Assembly: GCF_014697575.1 (NCBI RefSeq)
Contig: NZ_JACJSC010000039.1
Span: 1-54,466 of the forward strand
Reading direction: 5' to 3'
DNA length: 54,466 nt
DNA from: Planktothrix sp. FACHB-1365
GTDB taxonomy: Bacteria > Cyanobacteriota > Cyanobacteriia > Cyanobacteriales > Microcoleaceae
The notes under the pieces were generated by a model, which was not told the DNA's origin, did no database searches, and saw nothing but the letters and a program-made list of their open reading frames with translations. Each line of letters starts with the position of its first letter. The stretch's first letter is position 1. Below are positions 54,400 to 54,466 of this stretch, piece by piece. A program made the position numbers and the translations under genes.

Positions 54400-54466
54400 G
54401 GTAAATGCGCTTGAGAGACGAAAGAACCGAAAGCGCACCGAACCTAGAAAAAAAAATACGTTTGAA

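Overview
The window comes from a filamentous, gas-vacuolate cyanobacterium, most likely an oscillatorialean such as Planktothrix or a close relative (inference). The evidence is HIP1 octamers (GCGATCGC, e.g. 205-212, 814-821, 1564-1571), hormogonium-polysaccharide genes (hpsA/B/C, two hpsE-like), a GvpL/F gas-vesicle protein, a photosystem-II-assembly-type cluster, a CIRCE-controlled solo groEL, and abundant dispersed short palindromes typical of these genomes.

Layout. 1-4.4 kb: the edge of a transposase, an orphan BrnA-type antitoxin, an AlkB-like dioxygenase, a palindrome-rich spacer, a secreted L,D-transpeptidase, a coiled-coil protein and an M50/CBS site-2 protease. 4.6-8.8 kb: a leftward sugar operon (DPM1-like glycosyltransferase, polysaccharide deacetylase, UDP-sugar dehydrogenase, UDP-glucuronate 4-epimerase type). 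A large GT-C-like membrane protein is divergent from it. 10.7-16.1 kb: a rightward set of TPR-CHAT protein, DUF928 protein and CHASE2 adenylate cyclase. 16.1-17.9 kb: CIRCE plus groEL. 18.4-20.3 kb: an intact IS200/IS605 element (divergent tnpA/tnpB) abutting the stop codon of eno. 21.9-30.5 kb: a leftward hps operon in which a giant HpsA is followed by four pseudopilins. HpsA carries a block of calcium-loop repeats. 31-33.6 kb: rpmB, a 70-bp tandem repeat and htpG. 33.8-39.9 kb: an exopolysaccharide cluster (sulfotransferase, four family-2 glycosyltransferases including tandem HpsE-like copies, VanW) with a fossil tnpB inside. 40-44.4 kb: a THUMP methyltransferase, a hairpin-rich leader and an ammonium-transporter/histidine-kinase fusion.

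44.7-53.5 kb is the most unusual part. It resembles the slr0144-slr0152 photosystem II assembly (PAP) cluster of Synechocystis 6803, with two V4R-domain proteins, two divergent phycobilisome-fold proteins without a normal bilin cysteine, a 90-residue protein with a duplicated DFF/W-G-P motif, a pentapeptide-repeat protein, a 2Fe-2S ferredoxin, a small conserved protein and a SpkG-like Ser/Thr kinase. The kinase gene overlaps by 4 bp an unrecognised gene with a MazG-like N-terminus and an internally duplicated domain. The window ends with GvpL/F, terminator hairpins and a consensus promoter that looks like the start of an rRNA operon.

How they work together (inference): the hps operon, the glycosyltransferase/sulfotransferase cluster and the nucleotide-sugar operon plausibly make and export (possibly sulfated) slime used in gliding. 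The 44.7-53.5 kb cluster plausibly serves photosystem biogenesis under kinase and redox control.
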